This document shows positions 7,496 through 16,748 of a DNA stretch of 58,884 nt, one piece after another (position 1 is the first letter of the stretch; each line of letters starts with the position of its first letter). This DNA comes from Jeotgalibaca caeni (GTDB lineage: Bacteria; Bacillota; Bacilli; Lactobacillales; Aerococcaceae): the NCBI RefSeq assembly GCF_028863945.1, contig NZ_JARBEA010000010.1, positions 1-58,884 on the forward strand, written 5' to 3'. Under the pieces are notes generated by a model. The model saw only the letters and a program-made list of their open reading frames with translations. It was not told where the DNA came from and did not search any database. Position numbers and translations under genes: made by a program.

Positions 7496-9583
7496 TTAAA
7501 CAACTTTTTCAATCATTCCCACCGCTGTAATCGCGATTTCATTTGGTACTTCATTCAGCGACAATACCGCTAGTTCAGGGAAATTGTACGCCAATAGGTT
7601 CTTCATAGCAGGTCGTATCTTTGGAGATACAAGCAGCACATGCGGAATTCCTTTTCCTTCTAAGTCATAGTGATTGCTCTTCACACTGTCAAACAAGCGG
7701 GTAACCAGATCCCCTTGCAGAACTGGAATGGAACCTGCTGATGATTTCTGGATGCTGTGACTAATTAATTCCTCGGTATCTGGATGCACCGTGATGACAT
7801 TTAAGGTCCGCTCTGCATCCAAGTAATCTTGGACAATTGTTTGTTTCAAAGCTTGACGAACATATTCTGTCAGCACTTCCGTGTCCTTGACGGTTGTGCC
7901 ATAGTCGGCCAGAGTTTCTAGAATGGTAACCATATCGATAATGGCAATTTTTTCTTTCAATAAATTCTGCAATACTTTCTGCACTTCTCCAAGACGCATA
8001 ATGTCGGGGATCAGCTCATCAATTACTACGCTGTATTTCTCTTTCAAACCTTCTAGTAATTGTTTGACTTCTTGGCGTCCAAGTAAGAAGTGACTATGCT
8101 GGCGAATCGTCTCTTTTAAGTGGGTAACCAATACCGTCAGTGGATCAACAACTGTGAAGCCAGTTAAATCAGCCATTTCTCGGTCGCTCTCGTCAATCCA
8201 TAGCGCATCTAACCCAAAAGCCGGTTCCTTCGCAGGGATGCCTTTGAAAGGAACTTCTTCCCCTTCTGGCATCAATAGCAATACTTTATCCATGAACAAG
8301 TCACCTTTGGCTTGAACGTTGCCTTTTATTTTAATGACGTATTCATTGACGCCCAGTTGCAAGTTGTCCCGGATACGGATAGGTCCCAGTAAAATCCCCA
8401 GCTCTTGGGCGAACTGTTTGCGGATAACAAGTACTTGATTCATAATATTGTCGTCTTTACTCTCATCCGCAATCCCGATCAACCCATACCCGATTTCAAT
8501 CGCAACCGGATCAATTTGATACGGAACCACTACTTCTCCGCGGTTTTTATCGCGTTCGGTCCGTTTATTAGCAAGTTGAGCTTGTTCTTGTGCAATGCTT
8601 GCTGCTTGTTCTTGTTTTTCGTTTTCCATGAGCAAGTATCCGGCTACTCCTGAAGCGAGCCCCACCAGTAAGAATAGAAAGGTTGGGAATCCCGGCACGA
8701 AGGAGAAAACAACCATCACACCGCTCAGAATAAACATGACTTTCGCTGTAGAGAATAGTTCTGGAATTACAGAACTACCAAAACTTTTATCATTACCCGA
8801 ACGCGTCACCAAGATACCGGACGCAATCGAAATTAATAAGGAAGGAACTTGTCCAACTAAGCCATCTCCGATCGTCAACTTGCCGAACTTATTCAGCGCC
8901 TCGCCAATCCCCATCCCGTGTTGCAAAGAGAAAATCAAAATCCCGCCGATTAAGTTAATCAAGGTGATGATAATGCTGGCAGTCGCATCTCCTTTAACAA
9001 ACTTGCTCGCTCCATCCATTGCCCCATAGAACTGTGTTTCCCGCTCTAAATCGTTGCGCCGGGAACGAGCTTGCTCTTCCGTAATCAATCCAGAAGCTAA
9101 GTCCGAGTCAATGGACATTTGTTTCCCGGGCATCGCATCTAAGGTAAAACGAGCCGACACTTCAGAAACACGCCCAGAACCATTTGTTACGACAACAATC
9201 TGGATGATGAAGATGATAAGGAAAATAACTGCCCCTACAATGATGTTGTTCCCTGTCACTAAGTTCGCAAACGTATCAATTACTTTCCCTGCATCTCCCT
9301 TTGTCAGGATGAGCCGGGTAGAGGAGATGTTTAACCCTAAGCGAAACATCGTAGTAATCAGCAAAATAGTAGGGAAACTGGAGAATTCCAGCACACTTTT
9401 CGTAAACAAAGTCAGTAATAAAATGGCAAATGATAATGCCATATTTAGAATCAACATGAGATCCAGTAATCCAGGTGGGAGAGGAAGAATAATCATCGCT
9501 AAAATCAAGAGGACGAAGATGGAAACCCCTATATCCATCAATCCAGTTGATTGCTTCTTTTTCTTCAGTAAATTTGTAGCCAT
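7496..9583 (-). CDS. flhA: Flagellar export gate protein FlhA
   Basis: 695 residues. The N-terminal half has eight hydrophobic segments; the FHIPEP-family signature MPGKQMSID (151-159) lies in the first large cytoplasmic loop. The C-terminal half (about 345-695) is the cytosolic ring domain that docks chaperone-substrate complexes. FlhA is the proton-driven core of the flagellar type III export apparatus. It follows flhB by 39 nt and precedes sigD by 20 nt. In Bacillus flhF and flhG lie between flhA and the che/sigD genes; here they are absent. Confidence 0.97.
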   Translation of the reverse strand: MATNLLKKKKQSTGLMDIGVSIFVLLILAMIILPLPPGLLDLMLILNMALSFAILLLTLFTKSVLEFSSFPTILLITTMFRLGLNISSTRLILTKGDAGKVIDTFANLVTGNNIIVGAVIFLIIFIIQIVVVTNGSGRVSEVSARFTLDAMPGKQMSIDSDLASGLITEEQARSRRNDLERETQFYGAMDGASKFVKGDATASIIITLINLIGGILIFSLQHGMGIGEALNKFGKLTIGDGLVGQVPSLLISIASGILVTRSGNDKSFGSSVIPELFSTAKVMFILSGVMVVFSFVPGFPTFLFLLVGLASGVAGYLLMENEKQEQAASIAQEQAQLANKRTERDKNRGEVVVPYQIDPVAIEIGYGLIGIADESKDDNIMNQVLVIRKQFAQELGILLGPIRIRDNLQLGVNEYVIKIKGNVQAKGDLFMDKVLLLMPEGEEVPFKGIPAKEPAFGLDALWIDESDREMADLTGFTVVDPLTVLVTHLKETIRQHSHFLLGRQEVKQLLEGLKEKYSVVIDELIPDIMRLGEVQKVLQNLLKEKIAIIDMVTILETLADYGTTVKDTEVLTEYVRQALKQTIVQDYLDAERTLNVITVHPDTEELISHSIQKSSAGSIPVLQGDLVTRLFDSVKSNHYDLEGKGIPHVLLVSPKIRPAMKNLLAYNFPELAVLSLNEVPNEIAITAVGMIEKVV

Positions 9584-9622
9584 GATTTTCTTCCGCCAAC
9601 CTTTCTGCTGTGTGAATCTCTG

Positions 9623-10690
9623 TTAAATTTTTTTCTTTTTCAATAATTCCATTTGGTAGACCAACGCTAACATTTCAGCCAGAGCTTGGTAGAGATCGGC
9701 AGGAATGGACTGGCCAACTTCTACGCTCTTATATAAACTTCGAGCAACAGGTTTATTTTCCATGATGGGCACACCGTGTTCTGTGGCGCGTTCCCGAATC
9801 TTGGCAGCCATATGATCCGCCCCCTTCGCCACTACGATTGGGACCGGATCTTTCTCCCGGTCATAACGCACTGCAATCGCTAGATGGGTCGGATTCGTAA
9901 TAATAATCGATGCAGTCTCTACATCTTGCAGCATCCGCCTGGTTAGCTGGCGATGCTTTTGTTTTCTTTGGGACTTAATGTGCGGGTCCCCTTCCATCTC
10001 TTTGTATTCATCTTTGATTTCTTGCTTCGACATACGTAAGTTCTTTTGATAATCATACTTTTGAAAGGCAAAGTCGGCAGCGCCTAGTATGAACAAGATG
10101 ATTGCCAGCTTGGTGCTGACCTCTTTCACTATTTCCAATACAACAAAAAAGAGCTTCTCCATCCCAACGGAGCCGGAATTTAATGCGTAGTAACTCGCTT
10201 CTTGGGCGGATGAAACAGCCACCCAGAAGAGTAGAGCCAACTTAGCAAGGTTCTTCAACAAATTGAAAAGAGCCTTTTTGCTAAACATATTTTTCAAACC
10301 CGAGATCGGGTTCAATCGGTTGAACTTAAATTTAAGCGACTCTTTGGAGAAGAACAGTCCTACTTGTGCCACGTTTGCAATAATAGCAGCGAGAAAAGCA
10401 ATCGCCAGAAAAGGGCCGGTTAATACGAAAAAGTAGAGAATGGCTTGCATGCCAATGCTGCCTAGGTTTTCACCGATATTCTCAATCATCAAATTCGTTG
10501 ACAACTGGCGCTTCAGGATAGGAAAACTCTGCTCCAACGTTCGAGTGACCATGCTCACCCCCACCAATGCAAACACCGCAAACGTGAGGGAACTGGTTAG
10601 TTCTTGGCTCTTCGCCACCTCACCCTTCTTCTTAGCGTCCCTTAATTTCTTGGGGGTGGGTTTTTCTGTTTTGCCATCTTTTTCTGACAT
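9623..10690 (-). CDS. flhB: Flagellar export switch protein FlhB
   Basis: 355 residues: a basic N-terminus (EKPTPKKLRDAKKKGEVAKSQ), four membrane helices between about 30 and 210, and a cytosolic domain with the self-cleavage motif NPTH (266-269). Cleavage there switches export from rod/hook to filament substrates. The C-terminal region VARSLYKSVEVGQSIPADLYQALAEML is typical. It begins 17 nt after fliR. Length and motifs are normal. Confidence 0.97.
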   Translation of the reverse strand: MSEKDGKTEKPTPKKLRDAKKKGEVAKSQELTSSLTFAVFALVGVSMVTRTLEQSFPILKRQLSTNLMIENIGENLGSIGMQAILYFFVLTGPFLAIAFLAAIIANVAQVGLFFSKESLKFKFNRLNPISGLKNMFSKKALFNLLKNLAKLALLFWVAVSSAQEASYYALNSGSVGMEKLFFVVLEIVKEVSTKLAIILFILGAADFAFQKYDYQKNLRMSKQEIKDEYKEMEGDPHIKSQRKQKHRQLTRRMLQDVETASIIITNPTHLAIAVRYDREKDPVPIVVAKGADHMAAKIRERATEHGVPIMENKPVARSLYKSVEVGQSIPADLYQALAEMLALVYQMELLKKKKI

Positions 10691-10707
10691 CCTTCATCAC
10701 CGCCCCT

Positions 10708-11472
10708 TTACCTTTGACTGAACGAATAAATGAATTCATTCATGTACTGCAACATTTGTGGCATCAAGTCGGCAATATTCCGGTACAAGGTCGGGAAAAA
10801 GGCCAACAGAAAAATCAAAACAATTAAAACCTTTAGCGGCATGCTCAGAATCAAAACGTTAATCTGCGGAACCGTTCTGGACAACACACCAAGCAGGATT
10901 TCGGTTAACAGAGCTACAATCATCAGTGGTGCAGCAAGACGAAACGCTGTCCCGAAGACAAGCGTGAATAAGTGCAAAATACCATCCACTGGATTAAATA
11001 GGAGCGACTGTACCGGCAACTGCTGGAATGATCCCACTAACGTTTCAATCACGCGGTGATGAATATCGGTTAGAAAGAAAACAGCTAACGAAATCCAGTA
11101 ATAAACTTTTCCTAAGAAAGATGCATTGATTCCAATCGACGGATCAAACAACTGCGACATGGAAAAGCCGACTTGCACATCAGCAAACGAACCTGCCATC
11201 TCAATAGCCGCAAAAAAAAGTTGAGCGATATACCCGATCGCAAGTCCTACTAACGCTTCTTTGACGATTAAGAAGATGAGAGCAAACATGCCTAGCTCTC
11301 CTCCTATCGCGGTTTGAAGACTAAAAACAGGCAAACTTATTCCGAGAGATAGCGCCACTTTCATGAAATTGGGCATCCCCTTTAATGAAAAACCCGGACA
11401 AACAAATACAAACGTGGCAATTCGGATAAAAATCAATAAAAAGGTTTGAAGTTGTGCTGTCACATCCAGCAC
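10708..11472 (-). CDS. fliR: Flagellar export protein FliR
   Basis: 254 residues, about six hydrophobic helices; export-gate component that forms the pore with FliP and FliQ. The family stretches RIATFVFVCPGF and GFSMSQLFDPSI are present. The start is a GTG placed immediately after the TAG stop of fliQ, with no clear ribosome binding site, which suggests translational coupling. Confidence 0.95.
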   Translation of the reverse strand: MLDVTAQLQTFLLIFIRIATFVFVCPGFSLKGMPNFMKVALSLGISLPVFSLQTAIGGELGMFALIFLIVKEALVGLAIGYIAQLFFAAIEMAGSFADVQVGFSMSQLFDPSIGINASFLGKVYYWISLAVFFLTDIHHRVIETLVGSFQQLPVQSLLFNPVDGILHLFTLVFGTAFRLAAPLMIVALLTEILLGVLSRTVPQINVLILSMPLKVLIVLIFLLAFFPTLYRNIADLMPQMLQYMNEFIYSFSQR

Positions 11473-11736
11473 CTACAAACTTGCAATAATTTCAAAAATT
11501 TTTTCGGTATAGGCAATAATGGCATTCAACATGAAGTTTCCGAAAATAATCAAAGAGCCAATGACAGCCAATACTTTTGGTACAAAACTTAAGGTTTGTT
11601 CCTGAATTTGAGTGGCTGCTTGAATAATACTAATAATCAGTCCTACCACAAGGGCAATTAACAAGACCGGTGCTGACACCGTTAAAATGGTCATAAATGC
11701 TTCTCTTAATACATCTAAACTACCTTGTAAAGACAT
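11473..11736 (-). CDS. fliQ: Flagellar export protein FliQ
   Basis: 87 residues, two membrane helices, the standard FliQ size. The stretch ALVVGLIISIIQAATQIQEQTLSFVPK is the family hallmark. It packs around the FliP/FliR core of the export gate. ATG after GAGGTGAA; 12 nt downstream of fliP, and its stop abuts the GTG of fliR. Confidence 0.96.
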   Translation of the reverse strand: MSLQGSLDVLREAFMTILTVSAPVLLIALVVGLIISIIQAATQIQEQTLSFVPKVLAVIGSLIIFGNFMLNAIIAYTEKIFEIIASL

Positions 11737-11748
11737 CTTTCACCTCTT

Positions 11749-12483
11749 CTATGAATAAAAGCCCAAGACAACGGACTCGACAACCAAGTACCAGCCATCC
11801 ACCAACACAAACAACAACAACTTAAACGGCAAGGAAATCATAGCCGGTGACAGCATGAACATCCCCATCGACATCAAAATGCTGGCAACCACCATATCAA
11901 TAATCAAAAACGGAATAAACAATAAGAAACCTACTGTGAAGGCAGTTCGTAATTCACTAATCGCAAATGCAGGAATGACTACCGTCAAAGGCAATTCTCT
12001 TCGCTCACTAACTTCTGCCTCTTGTCCTGATAAGTCAAGAAACAGCTGCAGATCCTTTTCCCGGGTCTGATCCAACATGAAGTCCTTAATCGGCGTTTCT
12101 GCTCGGCTAAGAGAAGTCTCCAATGAAATTTCTTCTTCGACGAGAGGACTGATGGCATCCTCGTACACCTCTGTGTAAACAGGCTGCATGATAAAAAAGG
12201 TCAAGAATAAAGCTAATCCTACCAACACCTGATTGGGTGGGTTCTGCTGCGTACCAAGAGAGCTGCGCAGAAAAGAAAGAATAACAATAATCCTGGTAAA
12301 ACTAGTGGTTAAAATTAAAAATGCCGGAATGACACTTAGCAACCCAAGAACTAAATAAAGCTGAACCGTGTCGGCAGAACCTACATCACTCCACACATTC
12401 TCAAGCTCCGCAGCCTGTACAGGTTGCGCTGTAAGGAAGAAAAGGAAAAGGGTCCAACCAATTTGTTGTATCCGTCTCTTCAT
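11749..12483 (-). CDS. fliP: Flagellar export protein FliP
   Basis: 244 residues. A cleavable-type signal sequence (basic KRR then a hydrophobic stretch ending QPVQA) is followed by LTTSFTRIIVILSFLRSSLGTQQNPPNQVLVGLALFLTFF, a FliP/SpaP signature, and a C-terminal helical pair. It forms the core of the export pore with FliR. Its ATG overlaps the end of fliO by 4 nt, a sign of translational coupling. Confidence 0.97.
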   Translation of the reverse strand: MKRRIQQIGWTLFLFFLTAQPVQAAELENVWSDVGSADTVQLYLVLGLLSVIPAFLILTTSFTRIIVILSFLRSSLGTQQNPPNQVLVGLALFLTFFIMQPVYTEVYEDAISPLVEEEISLETSLSRAETPIKDFMLDQTREKDLQLFLDLSGQEAEVSERRELPLTVVIPAFAISELRTAFTVGFLLFIPFLIIDMVVASILMSMGMFMLSPAMISLPFKLLLFVLVDGWYLVVESVVLGFYS

Positions 12484-12767
12484 GATTGGCTCCTCTTTTC
12501 CTTACGCCATTCACTGGATTCTACTTCTTCCTGCGACAGTTCCTTGAGAATCTCGTTATGCTGTTCCGTGCCGCTCATTAAGTAGTAGGTTCCCATTACT
12601 TCGACAACATAGAGGGAAGAAGTACGGCTTAACGGCAGCTTCTCTACAATCCGTAGATGTTTGCTGCCCCTTCTAGACAATTGATTCAGTTGTTTAATTA
12701 GTACATTCGCTAAAAGGATGATCACCACCAAAGCAGCTACACTTTTAAGCACATATTCAAGTCCCAT
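12480..12767 (-). CDS. fliO: Flagellar biosynthesis protein FliO
   Basis: 95 residues, one N-terminal membrane helix (about 7-24) and a small cytosolic domain containing HLRIVEKLPLSRTSSLYVVEVMGTYYLM, the usual FliO pattern. It helps assemble the FliP pore. It is smaller than Bacillus FliZ/FliO (about 220) and lacks the periplasmic part. It lies between fliL and fliP. Confidence 0.85.
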   Translation of the reverse strand: MGLEYVLKSVAALVVIILLANVLIKQLNQLSRRGSKHLRIVEKLPLSRTSSLYVVEVMGTYYLMSGTEQHNEILKELSQEEVESSEWRKEKRSQS

Positions 12768-12789
12768 CGTGTATTTCTGGCCTTCTTTC

Positions 12790-13257
12790 TTATTGCATTA
12801 CAATATTCGTAACAAAAATTTCTTCAACAATCTCTGCGCCTAGAATTTGGTTGATTTGTGTTCTCAGTTCTTCTTTTATAACCAATTCTCCTTCAGCTTC
12901 TTCAAACACAGTCAGTGCTGTTTTTTTACGGAGACTCGTGATGATTGCATCTCGAATCATGGCCTCTTCTTCCGTTAATTTCGCCTCATTTTCCGCATTG
13001 GTTACTAAAAACGAAAGTTCAATCTTCAAAAAATTATTCTTCAGGTTTGTTGGGGTTAGGTTAAGGAGAAACTCTTCAGAAGGAACGATTATTCGTTCCT
13101 TCTCTTCTTCCTTCGTACTAGCCAACAATTCTGCAGCTTTTCCTGACGCAATAGCAGAACCTAGTACTCCGCCTCCAATCGCAAGGACTAGCATTGCGAT
13201 TCCCAATACAATTAGTTTTTGGATGGATAGTGGCGATTTTTCTTTTTGATTTTTCAA
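12790..13257 (-). CDS. fliL: Flagellar basal-body-associated protein FliL
   Basis: About 155 residues: a short basic N-terminus, one membrane helix (IQKLIVLGIAMLVLAIGGGVLGSAI) and an extracytoplasmic domain (IVPSEEFLLNLTPTN..NFLKIELSFLVTN) with the C-terminal helix typical of FliL. It surrounds or stabilises the stator units. Start choice: GGAGG inside the last codons of motB is directly followed by an ATG (13266) with no spacing, whereas an in-frame TTG (13257) is 9 nt away, so I prefer the TTG. A further upstream TTG (13287) lacks a binding site. Translation appears coupled to motB. Confidence 0.88.
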   Translation of the reverse strand: MKNQKEKSPLSIQKLIVLGIAMLVLAIGGGVLGSAIASGKAAELLASTKEEEKERIIVPSEEFLLNLTPTNLKNNFLKIELSFLVTNAENEAKLTEEEAMIRDAIITSLRKKTALTVFEEAEGELVIKEELRTQINQILGAEIVEEIFVTNIVMQ

Positions 13258-13258
13258 T

Positions 13259-13975
13259 CTATTCATCCTCCGGTTCGTAAACAACAACGATATTTACTCT
13301 TCTATTCTTCGCTCGATTTTCCGCGGTATCGTTCGGTACCAAGGGACGATACTCCCCATAGCCAACTGCCGATAATCGCATCGGGTTGACCTTTTCTTCC
13401 TCACTTAAGTAACGAAGAACGGAGACAGCCCGCGTTGTCGATAGCTCCCAGTTCGTCGGGTACTGACCGTAGGCATTCGGGATATTATCGGTATGCCCCT
13501 CAATAACGACATTGTTGCCAATCTCATTCAGTAAATCAGCAATCGAACGCAAAACCTTTTTTCCTTCTCGCGTAATCGATGCACTTTCTTTCCCAAAAAG
13601 GATGGCATTATTCAGGTTGACGTAAATCCCATTCTCATCAGCTGTAATCGCTACGCTGTCACCTAAGTCGTGCTTCTCAATGAATTGCGTAACTTTGTTG
13701 TACATCTCCAGTAAGGCTGGATCCAAGGCATCAGGATTAACTGGTTCTACGCCATTTTCAGGCGGGATAATGACTCCTTCTAAAATCCCTTCCCCTCCAG
13801 AAAAAGAACTGGCTAGAGATTGTGATAGGCTGCGAAATTTCTCTTCACTAATACTGGACATGGAGAACAGGAGAATAAAGAAGGTTAAGAGGAGCGTCAT
13901 CAAGTCTGAAAAAGTGGTCATCCAAGCTGGAGAACCTGCTGCTGCACTTGCTTCCTTCTTTTTTCTTTTAGACAT
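13259..13975 (-). CDS. motB: Flagellar stator protein MotB
   Basis: 238 residues. One membrane helix with the ion-carrying Asp24 in TTFSDLMTLLLTFFILLFSMSS, a plug/linker, and a C-terminal OmpA-like peptidoglycan-binding domain (IEGHTDNIP..NWELSTTRAVSVLRYL..NRRVNIVV). It anchors the stator to the wall. It overlaps motA by 8 nt. The coupling ion cannot be told from sequence alone. Confidence 0.95.
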   Translation of the reverse strand: MSKRKKKEASAAAGSPAWMTTFSDLMTLLLTFFILLFSMSSISEEKFRSLSQSLASSFSGGEGILEGVIIPPENGVEPVNPDALDPALLEMYNKVTQFIEKHDLGDSVAITADENGIYVNLNNAILFGKESASITREGKKVLRSIADLLNEIGNNVVIEGHTDNIPNAYGQYPTNWELSTTRAVSVLRYLSEEEKVNPMRLSAVGYGEYRPLVPNDTAENRAKNRRVNIVVVYEPEDE

Positions 13976-14774
13976 ATCCTTGTCCCTCGCTTTGCAGGAC
14001 TCCCTCTTCGTCTTTGTCTTTTACTTTCGTTCCATCTAAGTAGCTGGCCAATTTTTGTTCGATCACTCGCGGATTTTGTCCGGCTTGTATAGCAAGAACA
14101 CCTTCCGTAATCATCTCAGCAATTAACGCCTCTGTTTCTGTTTTGGACTTCAAATTTTGCGCAAACGGAGTAAAAACTAGGTTTGCCAAGAAACTTCCGT
14201 AAAAAGTTGTTACCAAAGCAGCTGCCATTCCTGTACCTAATGTAGTTGGATCCGTTAAGGAACCAAGCATGTTAATCAAACCAATCAGTGTTCCAATCAT
14301 TCCGAATGCTGGCGCTAGTTCTGCCCATTTCAGAAAAATTCCTTGGCCGATGCTGTGACGATCTTCCATGTTGCTGATTTTTAATTCCAAAATTTCTCGA
14401 ATCGAATCAGGCTCCATCCCGTCTACAACCATTCGCAACCCTTCCACTAAAAAAGAATTGTCTAAGCCTTCTAATTCATTATCTAATGCTAGTAGCCCTT
14501 GACTACGTGCGGTCCGCGCTAAGTCGGTCATTGTAGACAATAATCCTTGTCGATCATCATCCACCGTATCTAGAATTTTTATGAAATATTGTGGGATTTT
14601 TTTAAGTTGAGCGATTGGGTAACTGATTAGTAACGCCATAAATGACCCTAAAACGGTAATGATAATGGAAGGAACATCAATAAATCCGGCTAATGATCCT
14701 CCATCTGAAATTGCCCAAAAGATGAGCAGTACGCCCGCTACTAACGAGAGGACGGGCACATAATCTTTTTTCAT
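13968..14774 (-). CDS. motA: Flagellar stator protein MotA
   Basis: 268 residues with four membrane helices and the large cytosolic loop that contacts FliG. The paired C-terminal helices include LKWAELAPAFGMIGTLIGLINML and MAAALVTTFYGSFLANLVFTPFAQNL, the MotA/PomA signature. I place the start at the ATG 14774, which overlaps the TGA of flbD as ATGA and follows AGAGGC. A GTG 24 nt upstream (14798) is also open but has no better binding site. Confidence 0.95.
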   Translation of the reverse strand: MKKDYVPVLSLVAGVLLIFWAISDGGSLAGFIDVPSIIITVLGSFMALLISYPIAQLKKIPQYFIKILDTVDDDRQGLLSTMTDLARTARSQGLLALDNELEGLDNSFLVEGLRMVVDGMEPDSIREILELKISNMEDRHSIGQGIFLKWAELAPAFGMIGTLIGLINMLGSLTDPTTLGTGMAAALVTTFYGSFLANLVFTPFAQNLKSKTETEALIAEMITEGVLAIQAGQNPRVIEQKLASYLDGTKVKDKDEEGVLQSEGQGYV

Positions 14775-14974
14775 TCTCTTGCCTCTCTTTCCGGACACAT
14801 GATGGTGCGCTTGTATTGAATTATTTTTTGGTTAATCTCTTCCGCTGTGTCCGCAACGCGCACAGTATTGCCATTCACCATGGTAATCATGGTGTCAAAG
14901 CTTTCGTCTATGCGGTAAATCAAATCACTATTTATATAAAAGGTTTTTCCTGTGACAGTTCTTAATGGAATCAT
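14771..14974 (-). CDS. FlbD/SwrD-family flagellar protein
   Basis: 67 residues. MIPLRTVTGKTFYINSDLIYRIDESFDTMITMVNGNTVRV is the FlbD (SwrD) family pattern: a small beta-rich protein found next to motA or flgE in Gram-positive flagellar operons. In Bacillus SwrD raises motor power by acting on the stators. It overlaps motA by 4 nt, which fits such a role. Confidence 0.85.
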   Translation of the reverse strand: MIPLRTVTGKTFYINSDLIYRIDESFDTMITMVNGNTVRVADTAEEINQKIIQYKRTIMCPEREARE

Positions 14975-14994
14975 CGTATCTTATCCCTCAGCGA

Positions 14995-15873
14995 TTAACG
15001 TTTCAAGGACAACAGTTCTTCTAACATTTGGTCAGAAGTTGTGATGCTACGAGAGTTGGCTTGGTAAGCACGGCTTGCTACAATCATTTCTGTAAATTCA
15101 TTTGAAAGGTCAACGTTTGACATTTCTAGGAACCCAGAACGGATTTCACCATAACCTTCTTCTGAAGCAGCACCAATGTCGGCTTGTCCGGAGTTAGCAG
15201 TTTCTAAGTACAGATTTGCCCCTGCTTTCTCTAAACCCGCTGCGTTGCTGAAGTTGCTCAAGGAAACTTGTCCCAATACATAGGACTCACCATTGTAGAC
15301 CCCAACAATCAAACCACTTCCATCAATCCCATAACTATCAAGGGCTTGTGCACCATTGGCTTGAATGGTTTTCGGAATCGATAGAGCGCTAATGCCGGTC
15401 TGTTCATTGTATTTCAAGCTATTGATATTAAAATTATCATCATACTTTACGGGTGTTTGTGCCATTACCCCTAGCACGTGGTAACCAGAAGCCGTAACAA
15501 GTTGATTGTCCGGGTTCAAATAAAATCCGCCATCACGTGTGTATAATTTTTGATCGTCCTCGCCATTTGCGCTGACTGTGAAGAAAGAATTATCGCCATT
15601 TTCGATAGCAAAGTCTAAATCACGTCCGGTTGATTGGAGTGATCCACCATTCATAACGGTATCGATCGAACCAATTTGTACACCTAGACCAACTTGTTTA
15701 CCGTTACGATTTGTTTCTGCTTGTGCCAATGTCTGGCTCATCATATCTTCAAAACGAACCCGACCACTCTTAAAGCTTGTTGTATTTACGTTCGCAATGT
15801 TATTCGAGATAACGTCCATTTTTGTTTGGATATTTTTCATTCCGCTTACGCCTGAGTATAGAGATTTTAACAT
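14995..15873 (-). CDS. flgE: Flagellar hook protein FlgE
   Basis: 292 residues. N-terminal MLKSLYSGVSGMKNIQTKMDVISNNIANVNTTSFK motif, central beta domain (LDFAIENGDNSFFTV, LYTRDGGFYLNPDN) and C-terminal GFLEMSNVDLSNEFTEMIVASRAYQANSRSI. It polymerises into the hook. It is short for a hook protein: only one middle domain is present. The start is the ATG at 15873, 7 nt after GGAGGA; an upstream in-frame TTG (15888) lies in that binding site. FlgD and the TIGR02530-type gene are just upstream. Confidence 0.92.
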   Translation of the reverse strand: MLKSLYSGVSGMKNIQTKMDVISNNIANVNTTSFKSGRVRFEDMMSQTLAQAETNRNGKQVGLGVQIGSIDTVMNGGSLQSTGRDLDFAIENGDNSFFTVSANGEDDQKLYTRDGGFYLNPDNQLVTASGYHVLGVMAQTPVKYDDNFNINSLKYNEQTGISALSIPKTIQANGAQALDSYGIDGSGLIVGVYNGESYVLGQVSLSNFSNAAGLEKAGANLYLETANSGQADIGAASEEGYGEIRSGFLEMSNVDLSNEFTEMIVASRAYQANSRSITTSDQMLEELLSLKR

Positions 15874-15955
15874 TTGATATTCCTCCAATTAGGGTTCATT
15901 TTAAGGTCCGCTTCATTCCGTCCACGGACAAGGCTTCCTTGCGGTCCAGCCTGAC

Positions 15956-16309
15956 TTATTCTTTTACAAACTTAGTACTGTCAATATTCGTTATGGTGTC
16001 TACTTCTTCCCGGTCTAATGCAGTGATGATTGTCCGGTTATGGATATTTGCAATCAGGGCTAAATCTTTGTATAACAATAAAGAATTTTTTGAACCTTTT
16101 TCTTGTAGCTCGTCGACTGCCGAATTTAACTGCGTTAAATCATTCTCGGCCAAGGTAAAGCCTCGTTGATCCATTCGTTTTTGTGCATGATTGGAGATTT
16201 TTAACGACTGAGCCGCTATGCGCGTTTCAAAAGAATCTGCTGTTTTCACTGGATTTGCTACTTGTTTTTGAATCGGTTGATAGGGAACTTGATTGATTCT
16301 TATACTCAC
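15956..16309 (-). CDS. Flagellar operon protein, TIGR02530 type
   Basis: 117 residues. The pattern LKISNHAQKRMDQRGFTL..LNSAVDELQEKGSKNSLLLYKDLALIANIHNRTIITAL is that of a conserved but uncharacterised family found between flgD and flgE in many Gram-positive flagellar loci. No signal peptide or membrane helix. GTG start overlapping the TGA of flgD (GTGA), so translation is coupled. Function unknown; position suggests a part in hook assembly. Confidence 0.85.
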   Translation of the reverse strand: MSIRINQVPYQPIQKQVANPVKTADSFETRIAAQSLKISNHAQKRMDQRGFTLAENDLTQLNSAVDELQEKGSKNSLLLYKDLALIANIHNRTIITALDREEVDTITNIDSTKFVKE

Positions 16310-16731
16310 GATTGACCAAGCCCCACTTCTTGAACGTTATTCATGTAGTAATCTTTGCCGTTTAATTGAATGGTGGCATAGCCGTTAAAGAACTTTACCT
16401 TTTCAACGGTTCCCTTCACCATAGTGCCGTCTTGAACAACGGTAGCTTCCTTCCCAATCATCGCAAGTGCTTGTTGTTGTTGGGTCATCAGCATGGTAGT
16501 CGATAACGTTTCGGTGAGCGTATTTAATTGTTCCATGGTACTGAATTGAATCATTTGTCCCATAAAATCAGTCGAGCTGTTTCCTCCACTTTCGCCATCT
16601 GGAGAAGGCATTTTAAGCGAGGCGGCCATAATTTTGATGAAATCATCCATATCCATATCGGAGTTGGACTCTTTTCCTTTCACAATCGCTTGGTCAATGG
16701 ATCCGATGGTAAAATTTGGTGATATTTCCAT
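16306..16731 (-). CDS. flgD: Flagellar hook cap protein FlgD
   Basis: 141 residues. FIKIMAASLKMPSPDG..FMGQMIQFSTMEQLNTLTETL is the conserved N-terminal FlgD region that directs export and capping of the growing hook; the C-terminal part (KEATVVQDGTMVKGTVEKVKFFNGYATIQLNGKDYYMNNVQEV) is a small beta domain as in Bacillus. Short FlgD of this size is normal for Gram-positives. It lies 17 nt after fliK. Confidence 0.92.
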   Translation of the reverse strand: MEISPNFTIGSIDQAIVKGKESNSDMDMDDFIKIMAASLKMPSPDGESGGNSSTDFMGQMIQFSTMEQLNTLTETLSTTMLMTQQQQALAMIGKEATVVQDGTMVKGTVEKVKFFNGYATIQLNGKDYYMNNVQEVGLGQS

Positions 16732-16748
16732 TTCTTTTTCTCCTTTCT

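Noticed and set aside
9054-9626. 190-codon open frame on the plus strand
   Set aside because: It lies fully antisense to flhA, has no binding site or family likeness, and its composition is that of a reverse-strand shadow.
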